Origin: Gottschalkia purinilytica
GTDB lineage: Bacteria; Bacillota; Clostridia; Tissierellales; Gottschalkiaceae
Reading direction: 5' to 3'
Assembly: GCF_001190785.1 (NCBI RefSeq)
Contig: NZ_LGSS01000008.1
Span: forward strand, 1 to 64,000
DNA: 64,000 nt
Positions 17,203-24,935 of the stretch are shown piece after piece. The position numbers and the translations under genes are program-made. The notes beneath the pieces were generated by a model that was not told the origin of the DNA, did no database searches, and saw only the letters and a program-made list of their open reading frames with translations. How positions within the stretch are numbered: position 1 is the first letter of the stretch; each line of letters opens with the position of its first letter.

Positions 17203-17542
17203 GTCTTATCCCTACTTTCTAGTATTTTTTAATTTATATATAGATCATACTTACCCCATAAATTCTGAACATAATATCTTTTATAATTATTTGTTTAGAT
17301 AGTTATCATTTCAAATTTAAAGTAAATATATTATTGATAGTTAATAAACTTTAAATTCTTTTTTCATCATATAAGATAAATCACATATTTAATACCTTAA
17401 TAAATAAAAAATAGTGAAAACATAACATTTAAATTATCAGTTATATTTTGTACGGTTTTATCTTTAATTATAAGTTTAAGCATCTTTAACTTGTTAATAC
17501 TGTATTATTATTTTTCAAAAAATAATAATACAGTAGCATATG
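17203..17542 (-). other. Intergenic region with overlapping palindromes after the PilZ gene
   Basis: A 22-bp perfect palindrome (17529-17550) contains the stop codon of the PilZ gene and is followed on the - strand by TTATTATTTTTT, making a terminator. That T-rich tail also pairs with an A-rich stretch further on (arms TACTGTATTATTATTTTT and its complement, about 17497-17535), giving an alternative, mutually exclusive hairpin. The rest is AT-rich promoter sequence of the methyltransferase. Confidence 0.65.
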
Positions 17543-18166
17543 CTACTGTACTCTTAATCTCTCTCTTTGTACTTTAAACAAGTACTTTATAATCTTATCC
17601 TGTGTCCTAAAATCCATATCTACAAATTTAACACAGTATCTTAATTTCTGTGTATATTGTGATGTTATTATATTTATTACTTTTCCATTTAATAATATTA
17701 TTTCATCATCTATATTCAATTCAATTAATAACTCATCATCATCATTAAGAACTTTGTCTGTTATAAACTGCATTCCCCCACCACTTATATCTATAGTGTC
17801 AGCATAAAAAGTTTTTCTTCCTATACTATGTGATATAACTTTTATTTTTTTAGACATACTTACTCTAAAATAATTTCTTCTCTCAATTTTATTAATTTCA
17901 GATACTGGCTTTATATCAGTATAGTGAAGCGTATTATCTTCTATATTCCTTTGTACTATCCCATTTAGTTTATACATTTTGTCTTTATCAAATACGACTA
18001 GCTTTATCTCTGCACCTTCTCTAAAACCTACTAGTTTACTTTTAGATATAGGTGTTAAAATTCTTATATCCCCATTATCAAACTTCTCTATCCTGCTAGT
18101 GTATTCTTCATCATCTCTAAACTTTCTCCCCAATATAACTTTATTCCCCGTTTTGAAAATCTCCAA
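17543..18166 (-). CDS. PilZ-domain c-di-GMP receptor (YcgR-like)
   Basis: The protein has 207 residues. The N-terminal about 95 residues form a YcgR-type N domain. The PilZ domain follows with both c-di-GMP motifs intact: RRNYFR (RxxxR) and DISGGGMQF (D/NxSxxG). It is cytosolic, with no membrane segment. YcgR relatives bind c-di-GMP and slow flagellar rotation or control surface functions. No flagellar gene is next to it, so the output is unknown. The start is TTG 18166 behind a GGGGGAG ribosome site. The stop codon lies inside its terminator hairpin. Confidence 0.88.
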   Translation of the reverse strand: MEIFKTGNKVILGRKFRDDEEYTSRIEKFDNGDIRILTPISKSKLVGFREGAEIKLVVFDKDKMYKLNGIVQRNIEDNTLHYTDIKPVSEINKIERRNYFRVSMSKKIKVISHSIGRKTFYADTIDISGGGMQFITDKVLNDDDELLIELNIDDEIILLNGKVINIITSQYTQKLRYCVKFVDMDFRTQDKIIKYLFKVQRERLRVQ

Positions 18167-18339
18167 GTTACTCCCCCCAGATATAAAAAAATATATTAAT
18201 GTAGTATATACTTTCGTATAATTTCTAGGTCTATTTTATTAGTTTTTTTTATAATTACTAGTGCTCTAGTCCTATATCTAGTATATATTATATTTCTAAT
18301 TATATCAAGATAAAGTAAAAATTTTACATTTACTATTTT

Positions 18340-18651
18340 TTATAATCCTAACATTCTAAAAACTATCTCTAAAGCTTCTTTATCATTTCCAACCATCATA
18401 AATACAGCCATCCATGTCTCATAAAAGCTATTTACTATTCTTAGTCCTTTTTCACTCAAGTTACCTTGCTTTAAAGATTCATTTATAATCTTATCAATTT
18501 CTCCCGAAGTTATATCTCCATTTTTTTGTTTAGCAAACTTAGTAAAGTTATTTTTAAATATAGGTAAATGTCCTTTTATAATTTCAATATTTGCTCTCAT
18601 TTCTTCTGGAGAAACTATTTGTTCTTCTGTATTATCCATATTAATTTTCAT
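18340..18651 (-). CDS. Small acidic protein of unknown function
   Basis: The protein has up to 103 residues, is largely helical and charged, and has no signal or membrane segment. I do not recognise the family. The C-terminal FYETWMAVFMMVGNDKEALEIVFRMLGL is hydrophobic and could be an interaction surface. The first ATG (18651) directly abuts AAAGG; the second (18639) has better spacing and may be the real start. The gene is single. Confidence 0.6.
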   Translation of the reverse strand: MKINMDNTEEQIVSPEEMRANIEIIKGHLPIFKNNFTKFAKQKNGDITSGEIDKIINESLKQGNLSEKGLRIVNSFYETWMAVFMMVGNDKEALEIVFRMLGL

Positions 18652-18884
18652 CCTTTCATGTGATTATTAATTTTAGTATACTACAATCTAATATATATCA
18701 ACAACTACATTACTCTTAACATATATATATAACCATAGCCGTTATTAGAACTCACTATAATCTTTACTATTTTATTTTGTGAACTATCACTACTTAATGG
18801 AAAATGAAAAAAGTCTTACTAGTTTAGATTAAATCCCATGTAAAAAATTTGTTGTTAAGATATGAATTAATATCTTTAATAAAA

Positions 18885-18925
18885 AATCACTAATGTTAGG
18901 TCTTTATATTCCTAAATTAGTGATT
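18885..18925 (-). terminator. Terminator of the DUF92/kinase operon
   Basis: AATCACTAATTTAGG and CCTAACATTAGTGATT pair on the - strand and are followed by TTTTTATTAAAG. Confidence 0.85.
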
Positions 18926-18938
18926 CTCTATCATCTAA

Positions 18939-19736
18939 TTATATTATTATCATTGCTATTAGACATGATGTTATACTACTAGTTAAATTAACCATATCAT
19001 TGTTGAAAATCCTAAATCCTCTTACAAGCTTATTAGCTTTTCCATTTGAAACACTTTTTTCAGTAAATATATTTAGTTCTTCTGAAAAATATTGAGCCTG
19101 TAATAGTAACCCAAATAAACTATCAATTAATGATCCTAAGAATCCAAATAATGTGCAAACTAGAAAATAATATATTAAATTATTATCATACTTATAAATT
19201 ACTACCCAAGTTAATAAAAATGATAGTGCAACAAACATAGCTCCTAAAAGTGATGATATTGTTCCTAAAAGACTTACTCCACCAGACATACCCTTCTCTA
19301 TTTTTTTCCCTGTGAGTATAGATATTGGTGATTTTTTACTTAAAACTCCTATTTCAGATGCCCATGTATCTGAATTAAGTACTGCAAAGGACGTAGCAGA
19401 TATTACTAAGAATTCTACTTGATTATAAAAATAATATAAAATAGAAAATATCAGCCCAGTTATACAATTAACAATTATTTGTATATGATCCCTTGTATCA
19501 TTTTTCTCATGAATAAGCTCTAAATGTCTTTTTCTATCTTTTTTAAATTTTGAAAGTACACTTGAAGATGCAAACGCACTAAACATTGATACAAAGATTA
19601 TTATTCCTCCAAAAAAGTATACTAAAGTCCCCATAAAAATCCCGGCTATAAATCCACTAGTAGACAATGCCTTCTTTTTAAAAGATACAAAAGAAACTAA
19701 AAAAGAAAGTAGTAATCCTATAAAAACTTGTCTCAA
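18939..19736 (-). CDS. DUF92 membrane protein, VTE6-like (prenyl-phosphate kinase?)
   Basis: This 265-residue integral membrane protein has about six segments. DUF92/COG1836 hallmarks include KALSTSGFIAG near residue 22, NSDTWASEIGVLSKK, the Gly-rich KGMSGGVSLLGT and the late FLGSLIDSLFG. The plant and cyanobacterial homologue VTE6 phosphorylates phytyl phosphate to phytyl diphosphate. The upstream neighbour is a phytol/dolichol-kinase-like protein, homologous to the enzyme doing the preceding step (VTE5). The start is TTG 19736 with AGGAGGTGA 8 bases away and 14 bases after the stop of that gene, so the two form one operon. The role as second kinase of an isoprenoid alcohol is inferred. Confidence 0.8.
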   Translation of the reverse strand: MRQVFIGLLLSFLVSFVSFKKKALSTSGFIAGIFMGTLVYFFGGIIIFVSMFSAFASSSVLSKFKKDRKRHLELIHEKNDTRDHIQIIVNCITGLIFSILYYFYNQVEFLVISATSFAVLNSDTWASEIGVLSKKSPISILTGKKIEKGMSGGVSLLGTISSLLGAMFVALSFLLTWVVIYKYDNNLIYYFLVCTLFGFLGSLIDSLFGLLLQAQYFSEELNIFTEKSVSNGKANKLVRGFRIFNNDMVNLTSSITSCLIAMIII

Positions 19737-19750
19737 TAAGCATTCACCTC

Positions 19751-20419
19751 CTAAAATATTTTAAGTAAGCCTAAATACACAATCGGTGTCAAAAGAGGTA
19801 CCGTAAGATTATCGAGTCCGAAAGGTGTTATCGCCTCAACTAATGTAGCAAATAAAGCAAGTATTAAACTAATTACTATAGTATTATTAGGATTATATAT
19901 AGATAGCGTTATAAAGATAGCTAGAAAAGAAAATATAAACATAGCTAAAGTTCCTTCTACACTTTTAGTTACATTTCCTACCTTATATCTTCTCTTACCG
20001 TATCTACTACCTACAGCTGCTGCAAATCCGTCTCCGTATCCTAACGTGAATATTCCAATTCCTCCAACATATGCATATGAACTATCTCTAAAAGTAAGTA
20101 TTGATAGTATAAGTAACGATATTGCATAATACACTGATCCTAAATCATTCTTAGATCCATCTCTTTCCATAGCTTTGAACAATTGCTTTTTATAAGAAAT
20201 ATAGTTTACAAATACAAATAAAGCTGGAACTATTGATGCTTCTAGTGGGCTATCAAAGAAATACATAGCCGCAATCCACCAATTACAAACTGCTATATGG
20301 ATAAACTTTCTACTCCATTCACCTGAAATTATTTTTAAATTAGTTAAAACTGTTGAAATTCCTATAATCAAGAATACAAATATTATAGAAACTATTATTC
20401 CTATCAATGATCTTCCCAT
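19751..20419 (-). CDS. Phytol/dolichol-kinase-like membrane protein (VTE5/SEC59 type)
   Basis: The protein has 222 residues with about seven membrane segments. EWSRKFIHIAVCNWW (conserved R-K-x-x-H), the Asp/Gly-rich GYGDGFAAAVGSRYGKRRY and KSVEGTLAMF are characteristic of the CTP-dependent polyprenol/phytol kinases related to CdsA. It probably phosphorylates a membrane isoprenoid alcohol. ATG 20419 was chosen because AAGGGGGAAAAT precedes it; the ATG 51 bases upstream has no ribosome site. It is the first gene of a two-gene operon with the DUF92 gene. Confidence 0.8.
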   Translation of the reverse strand: MGRSLIGIIVSIIFVFLIIGISTVLTNLKIISGEWSRKFIHIAVCNWWIAAMYFFDSPLEASIVPALFVFVNYISYKKQLFKAMERDGSKNDLGSVYYAISLLILSILTFRDSSYAYVGGIGIFTLGYGDGFAAAVGSRYGKRRYKVGNVTKSVEGTLAMFIFSFLAIFITLSIYNPNNTIVISLILALFATLVEAITPFGLDNLTVPLLTPIVYLGLLKIF

Positions 20420-20981
20420 ATTTTCCCCCTTAATATGTTTTATTTTATCTGATACTGACCTTTTATACACATTGCCAATTCATCTAGATAAAAACTCCAT
20501 ATAAATTAAATTTTACTTTATTAATTTTAATTAAAATGAGATTATGATAGTTGAACTATATGTGTAATAAAAACTATACAGTTATGTAGTTTTAGAGTTA
20601 CTAGTAAGACATTTAATATAAGTTTTTTAATTATGCTTTTGTTTTTTGATTAAAGTAACTATATTTATTTTTCTTACAGGATTACTACATTTCTTATAAA
20701 AGCTGATTACTATTACATATTTCATGATAACATGTTTTAGTCATTTTTTCTTCATGTTCACATAATTTTATAAGATTATATTAATTTTTTAATATATAAC
20801 TCATTTAAGTTGTAAACTAAGTTACTTTACAATAATTTGTAGATTAATATAATATTCAATGCTATGTGATACTTAAAAGTTAAAATTTTCAAGAATAATT
20901 TATAATTAAAATAGCTTCTTGAATAATATATAAGATATATTATTCAAGAAGCTGTTAATAGAAAATATATTATATGCTAAT
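20420..20981 (-). other. Intergenic region; ABC-F terminator near 20913-20953
   Basis: A long hairpin (AGCTTCTTGAATAATATA and its complement, 20913-20953) ends the ABC-F gene on the - strand with a moderate T-rich tail. The other about 500 bases are very AT-rich. I found no ORF with a ribosome site, no RNA fold and no repeat; it presumably holds the kinase operon promoter. Confidence 0.6.
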
Positions 20982-22631
20982 TTATCTTTTTAATTGATTT
21001 AATTTCTTTGATATTTCAAAATATCTTTTTTCTAGTTCTTCCTTTTCTTCTTCCTTACACAAATTAAGTTTAAAAGATATGCTGGAAAGCTCCATCTCTA
21101 AGTTTAATATTTGCTCTTTTTTTAAATTTTGATTTTCATTTCTATCTATTTTTTTACTTAGGTAGTATTCATAATCCCCTAAATACCTATTAAGCTTATT
21201 GTCTTCTATCTCCCATATTTCTTCTGCCATTTTTTCTACAAAATACTGATCATGTGAAACAAATAAAATAGCACCCTCATAGTCTATGAGAATTTCTTCA
21301 ATCTTTTCTCTGGAAGTAATATCTAAAAAGTTCGTAGGTTCATCTAATACTAAAAGATTATTTCCCTCTAAAACAAGCTTTAAAAAAGCTACTCTTACCC
21401 TTTCCCCAAAACTCAGATCTCCTATTTTCTTAAATATATCTTCTCCTTTAAAAAGCATACACCCTAAAAGAGTCCTTATATAACTCTGATTGCTACAATG
21501 TTTCCTCATTTCATCTAATATTGATAAATTTTCATTTAAGTTTTTTAGTTCTTGAGAAAAGTATCCCATTTTAGTGCTAGGGGAAATATATAAATTGCCT
21601 TCCAGCTCCTCACTTCCTATAATACCCTTTAGAAGAGTTGTTTTACCTACTCCATTTTTACCAATAATCCCTATCCTTTTTCCTCTAGTTATTTCAAAAT
21701 TAACATTTTTAAATAGTAGATCATTATATGTCTTTTTAATATTCTCACCTTTTATTAATATATTTCCTACTTTATTTTTTTGATTGTCAAATGATATATT
21801 TAACCCTGTTACTTCTTTTGGCTTTTCTACTTTATCTAACTTTTCTATTCTTGATGCTATGGCTTTAGACTTCTTTGCTATAGTAGCAGCTTTTCCTCTA
21901 TAAAAATCATTCTGAGACATATTATTATATTTATTAGCCCTTTCCATTTGCTTTCTAGCCGCTATTTCTAATCTTTTTCTTTCTTTTTTATATTTTTCAT
22001 ACTCTATAGCTTGTTTTTCAAGTTCTTTATCCTTAGTTCTCTTATAATTAGAATAATTACCTTTGTATTCCTTTATATTTCCTTCGTCTAACTCTAATAT
22101 ATTCGTAACTGTTTGATCTAAGAAATACCTATCATGACTAACTATAAGAACACATCCATGAAACTTTGATATAAATTCGCTAAGCCACTGTATACCATCA
22201 CTATCTAAATGATTAGTTGGTTCATCAAGTATTAATATATTAGCTTTAGAGAGAATAGCTTTGGCTAAATATACTCTCGTCTTTTCCCCTCCACTTAAAG
22301 ATTTTAATTGTTGATTATACTTACTTTTAATATTTAAGTTTTTCAATATTGTAGATATTCCTTTATCATTAGTATATTTCTCAAGAAATTCTTCTACTGT
22401 TTTTTCTTTATCACTAGACAAATCCTGCGGTAAATATCCTATTTGTCCTTTTACCCTTATACTTCCACTATAATATGAATCTTTACCTATTATCATATTT
22501 AAGAGCGTACTTTTTCCAACTCCATTTATTCCTATCAATCCAGTCTTATCACCTTCATATATGTTAAATGACACATCATCTATAATCTTTTTCTCATTAA
22601 TATATTTTGTAATATGATTAATACTTATCAT
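20982..22631 (-). CDS. ABC-F ATPase, probable ribosome-protection (antibiotic resistance) type
   Basis: The protein has 549 residues: two ABC domains and no membrane segment, as in ABC-F proteins that act on the ribosome. Walker A motifs are GINGVGKST and GKNGVGKTT; signatures are LSGGEKTR and a divergent LSFGERVR; Walker B motifs are LILDEPTNHLD and LVLDEPTNFLD. The linker between domains is long and basic (KERKRLEIAARKQMERANK, then RGKAATIAKKSKAIASRIEKLDK), like the long P-site linkers of Vga/VmlR-type resistance proteins. A C-terminal coiled coil of about 50 residues follows. ATG 22631 has GAGGAGG in front; an upstream in-frame ATG (22655) does not. It is preceded by an attenuator leader with an upstream ORF, which supports drug-inducible control. 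Confidence 0.85.
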   Translation of the reverse strand: MISINHITKYINEKKIIDDVSFNIYEGDKTGLIGINGVGKSTLLNMIIGKDSYYSGSIRVKGQIGYLPQDLSSDKEKTVEEFLEKYTNDKGISTILKNLNIKSKYNQQLKSLSGGEKTRVYLAKAILSKANILILDEPTNHLDSDGIQWLSEFISKFHGCVLIVSHDRYFLDQTVTNILELDEGNIKEYKGNYSNYKRTKDKELEKQAIEYEKYKKERKRLEIAARKQMERANKYNNMSQNDFYRGKAATIAKKSKAIASRIEKLDKVEKPKEVTGLNISFDNQKNKVGNILIKGENIKKTYNDLLFKNVNFEITRGKRIGIIGKNGVGKTTLLKGIIGSEELEGNLYISPSTKMGYFSQELKNLNENLSILDEMRKHCSNQSYIRTLLGCMLFKGEDIFKKIGDLSFGERVRVAFLKLVLEGNNLLVLDEPTNFLDITSREKIEEILIDYEGAILFVSHDQYFVEKMAEEIWEIEDNKLNRYLGDYEYYLSKKIDRNENQNLKKEQILNLEMELSSISFKLNLCKEEEKEELEKRYFEISKKLNQLKR

Positions 22632-22660
22632 AACAATTCCTCCTCTAAATAACAAAAAAA

Positions 22661-22685
22661 GACCTCAGCATTAAATACTGAAGTC
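22661..22685 (-). terminator. Attenuator terminator 2 of the ABC-F leader
   Basis: The stem GACTTCAG/CTGAGGTC has seven T on the - strand at 22660-22654. It ends 22 bases before the ABC-F start codon and just before its ribosome site. Confidence 0.85.
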
Positions 22686-22714
22686 CTTTTTAATAAAACT
22701 ATATAAATAAAAAA

Positions 22715-22736
22715 GCTATGGACCACGCACCATAGC
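22715..22736 (-). terminator. Attenuator terminator 1 of the ABC-F leader
   Basis: GCTATGG (stem), an 8-base loop and CCATAGC are followed by six T on the - strand, 48 bases after the leader ORF stop. Confidence 0.85.
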
Positions 22737-22783
22737 AACCTTTACATAAAATTATATTTTATAGTAATGTAAAAATCTATACA

Positions 22784-22888
22784 TTAAGCATATAGATTAA
22801 ATGACAAACCCGGTACTTGCGTATTTAAACGACAAACAAAATAATTATATTCAGTTCTATTATTTTTTGTGTTTGTCATCATTGTCAT
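22784..22888 (-). CDS. Leader peptide of the ABC-F gene, 34 aa
   Basis: ATG 22888 has GGAGGT 8 bases upstream, and the ORF ends with TAA at 22784. The peptide begins MTMMTNTKNNRTEYN and ends CRLNTQVPGLSFNLYA. Its placement between a promoter and two terminators, and its overlap with alternative stems, indicate a regulatory role. Drug-dependent ribosome stalling on it would prevent termination. It is not expected to act as a free protein. Confidence 0.7.
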   Translation of the reverse strand: MTMMTNTKNNRTEYNYFVCRLNTQVPGLSFNLYA

Positions 22889-23024
22889 TTAACTGTACCT
22901 CCGAATGTCTTAATATATTAGCAAGGGATATGTTACAATATCTACCATTATTTTATCACAATTTTTATTAAAGTTCAATAACTTCTTTATTTAGTTATTT
23001 AACTTAATAAATTAAATTTAATCA

Positions 23025-23861
23025 TTATATACGAAATGTATCAATTTTTTTAGGCCAATTCTTAATAATATATCTAATTGTAAAAAATCCTGATATGAGA
23101 ATTATTGCTATACCCATAATTCCTAATGACTTAAATTCCTCAGGATTTGTAATATCTGCACTCCTAGATTGATCCTTCATAAAATATGTTATTATCTCAA
23201 AAGAAAATACTATTAGATTATTTAAAAAATGTATAAACATTACAATCAATATATTTTTATATTTTAAATATATTAAAGAAACCATTATTCCAAATACAAT
23301 TGCTCCAATAGCTCCTAATGAATTATGAAGTATTCCAAACAATATGGATGAAGCTATTATTGAACTAGCTACACTCCATCTTATACTTAATCTATTTAAC
23401 ATAACTCCTCTAAACATAAACTCTTCAATTATTGGAGCTATAAATGTTCCAGATATAGATGCAAACATTATTGAGCTTAGGCTTTTTTCGTCATAAAATG
23501 ACTGATCATTTAAAAGACCTTCTATACTATTAGGTGCTAATAGAAAGACCAAATATAGTATTACAAAAGAAAATCCCATAGACAATATCATATTTGAACT
23601 AAGAATAGTTATTATTTCTTTCCACTTTAAATTACTCTTAAAATTTTTTATTAACGGCATTAATTTAACCTTATTTTTTATTATTTTAGAACATATCCAA
23701 ATAAAAAGTAAAATATTAATAATTAAATTCCAAAAACTAAAATCTAATATTTTATATTTTTTAAAATAAGGAAAAGTAGAAATTATCGCCACTGCTATAT
23801 TTATTAGAATATATACTCCTACCATTCTTCTTAGCTTTATGCTCCTAAAAACTTCCTCCAT
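23025..23861 (-). CDS. CPBP-family intramembrane metalloprotease
   Basis: The protein has 278 residues with about eight membrane segments. The CPBP (Abi/CAAX) motifs are present: EEFMFRG (EExxxR), LFGILHNS (FxxxH type) and FIHFLNN (HxxxN). This family includes CAAX-prenyl endopeptidases and bacteriocin self-immunity proteins. No bacteriocin precursor was found nearby. ATG 23861 follows GGGGGAGAGGA. It is transcribed on its own, upstream of the ABC-F leader. Confidence 0.85.
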   Translation of the reverse strand: MEEVFRSIKLRRMVGVYILINIAVAIISTFPYFKKYKILDFSFWNLIINILLFIWICSKIIKNKVKLMPLIKNFKSNLKWKEIITILSSNMILSMGFSFVILYLVFLLAPNSIEGLLNDQSFYDEKSLSSIMFASISGTFIAPIIEEFMFRGVMLNRLSIRWSVASSIIASSILFGILHNSLGAIGAIVFGIMVSLIYLKYKNILIVMFIHFLNNLIVFSFEIITYFMKDQSRSADITNPEEFKSLGIMGIAIILISGFFTIRYIIKNWPKKIDTFRI

Positions 23862-23933
23862 TCCTCTCCCCCTAAATTTAAAAATATCTTTAAATAACTC
23901 CTAACTAAATTTCTATATCTAATACTTTCGTAT

Positions 23934-24068
23934 CTATTTAATATCTATTAAGCTTTGAACATACTCTAACACACTATAATACCCTTCAAAAGGATATCCT
24001 TTACTAAATCTATCTATTAATTCATTATACTCCCCTGCCCATTCATTAAAACCCCTTTTATCTAACAT
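23934..24068 (-). pseudogene. N-terminal relic of a SAM methyltransferase
   Basis: This is an open frame of 44 codons beginning MLDKRGFNEWAGEYNELID and ending with TAG at 23934. From memory the sequence resembles the first about 45 residues of a clostridial class I methyltransferase family (MLDKxGFxxWAxxYD, GYPFEGYYxVL), just before motif I. No ribosome site precedes it and motif I does not follow in any frame I read. It looks like a decayed or deleted gene rather than a peptide. Confidence 0.6.
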
Positions 24069-24112
24069 ATTGTTATCTTCTTTGATATATTCTTTATTAG
24101 TAATATTTTATT

Positions 24113-24688
24113 TTAAGCTCTTAAACATGATCCAAGTAAGAACCATACTGTAGCTACTTCATACACACTTATATAGTCTGGTTCATATACTTCTATTTCT
24201 ACATACCTACTGAAGCCATCATGTATACATTTTGCAAGAAGATGATTATATCTTCCATAAAAGTAAGGTTGTACTGCTGCACTATCATTTACTATTTTAA
24301 TTGGTGTTTTTTTATTTTCATATTCAAAATATCTATTAGGATCTATTCTTTGAGACTTATCTCTAAAAACGTACTTATGCTCCTCCTTATCATCATAAAT
24401 AGTTAGATTCCATCTGTTATTTTCTTTTACATCTGTAGTGTTATCTAAAACTAAATCCATTATTTTGTTTAATTCCTTATCTAGAGCCTGAACATTTATA
24501 TAAAGCTTATCCATAAAAAAATAATAAGATAAAATTTTATGTTTTAATTTATGATAAAATCGTTCTACATATCCAACTACCTTCTTGTCTTCATCATATA
24601 TAGGGACCTTTTTTTGGAAATTAGTTAAAAATAAAACTGGGAATTTAATTGTATACTTCTCCACAGAAGTACCTACTGCTGATGTCAT
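24113..24688 (-). CDS. Tubby C-terminal-like / LURP-one-like protein
   Basis: The protein has 191 residues with no signal peptide. Alternating short beta strands (KYTIKFPVLFL, KVVGYVERFYH, WNLTIYDD, HKYVFRDKS, YFYGRYNHLL, YVEIEVYEP) and a final hydrophobic helix VYEVATVWFLLGSC fit the tubby C-terminal/LURP-one-related fold found in Firmicutes. That is an assignment by pattern only. ATG 24688 was chosen because GGAGG lies 8 bases upstream; the ATG at 24703 overlaps that site. The function is unknown. Confidence 0.55.
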   Translation of the reverse strand: MTSAVGTSVEKYTIKFPVLFLTNFQKKVPIYDEDKKVVGYVERFYHKLKHKILSYYFFMDKLYINVQALDKELNKIMDLVLDNTTDVKENNRWNLTIYDDKEEHKYVFRDKSQRIDPNRYFEYENKKTPIKIVNDSAAVQPYFYGRYNHLLAKCIHDGFSRYVEIEVYEPDYISVYEVATVWFLLGSCLRA

Positions 24689-24865
24689 AAAGTTTTCCTC
24701 CATTACTCTTATGCTCTTAATATATATCTATAAGTATTATAATACAAAATAAAACAAAAATGTCTAACATCCCACATCCAAAAATGTTTTTAAAAGGTAA
24801 AATATATAATTAAGTGTAAAATATTATTCTTTCTTCATTTAATAATCTTATAATACTTATAAAAA

Positions 24866-24893
24866 ACTCACTTATAATTTTATAAGTGAGTTT
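24866..24893 (-). terminator. Terminator of the second ABC-F gene
   Basis: AACTCACTTATAA and TTATAAGTGAGTT pair across two bases, with TTTTTTATAAG following on the - strand. Confidence 0.85.
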
Positions 24894-24935
24894 AGATTTA
24901 TTTATCATATTTATATATATTTTATATTTTTTTGA

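Larger units (their letters stand above)
22632..22980 (-). promoter_or_regulatory. Attenuator leader of the ABC-F gene
   Basis: In order on the - strand: promoter TTGAAC (22973-22978), 17-base spacer, TAAAAT (22950-22955); ribosome site GGAGGT and a 34-codon ORF (22888-22784); terminator 1 GCTATGG-loop-CCATAGC plus TTTTTT (22736-22709); terminator 2 GACTTCAG-loop-CTGAGGTC plus TTTTTTT (22685-22654). The ABC-F ribosome site follows. Inside the ORF, GACAAAC...GTTTGTC and TTAAATGACA...TGTCATTTAA arms offer competing folds. This matches known drug-induced, ribosome-stalling attenuation of ABC-F resistance genes. Confidence 0.8.
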
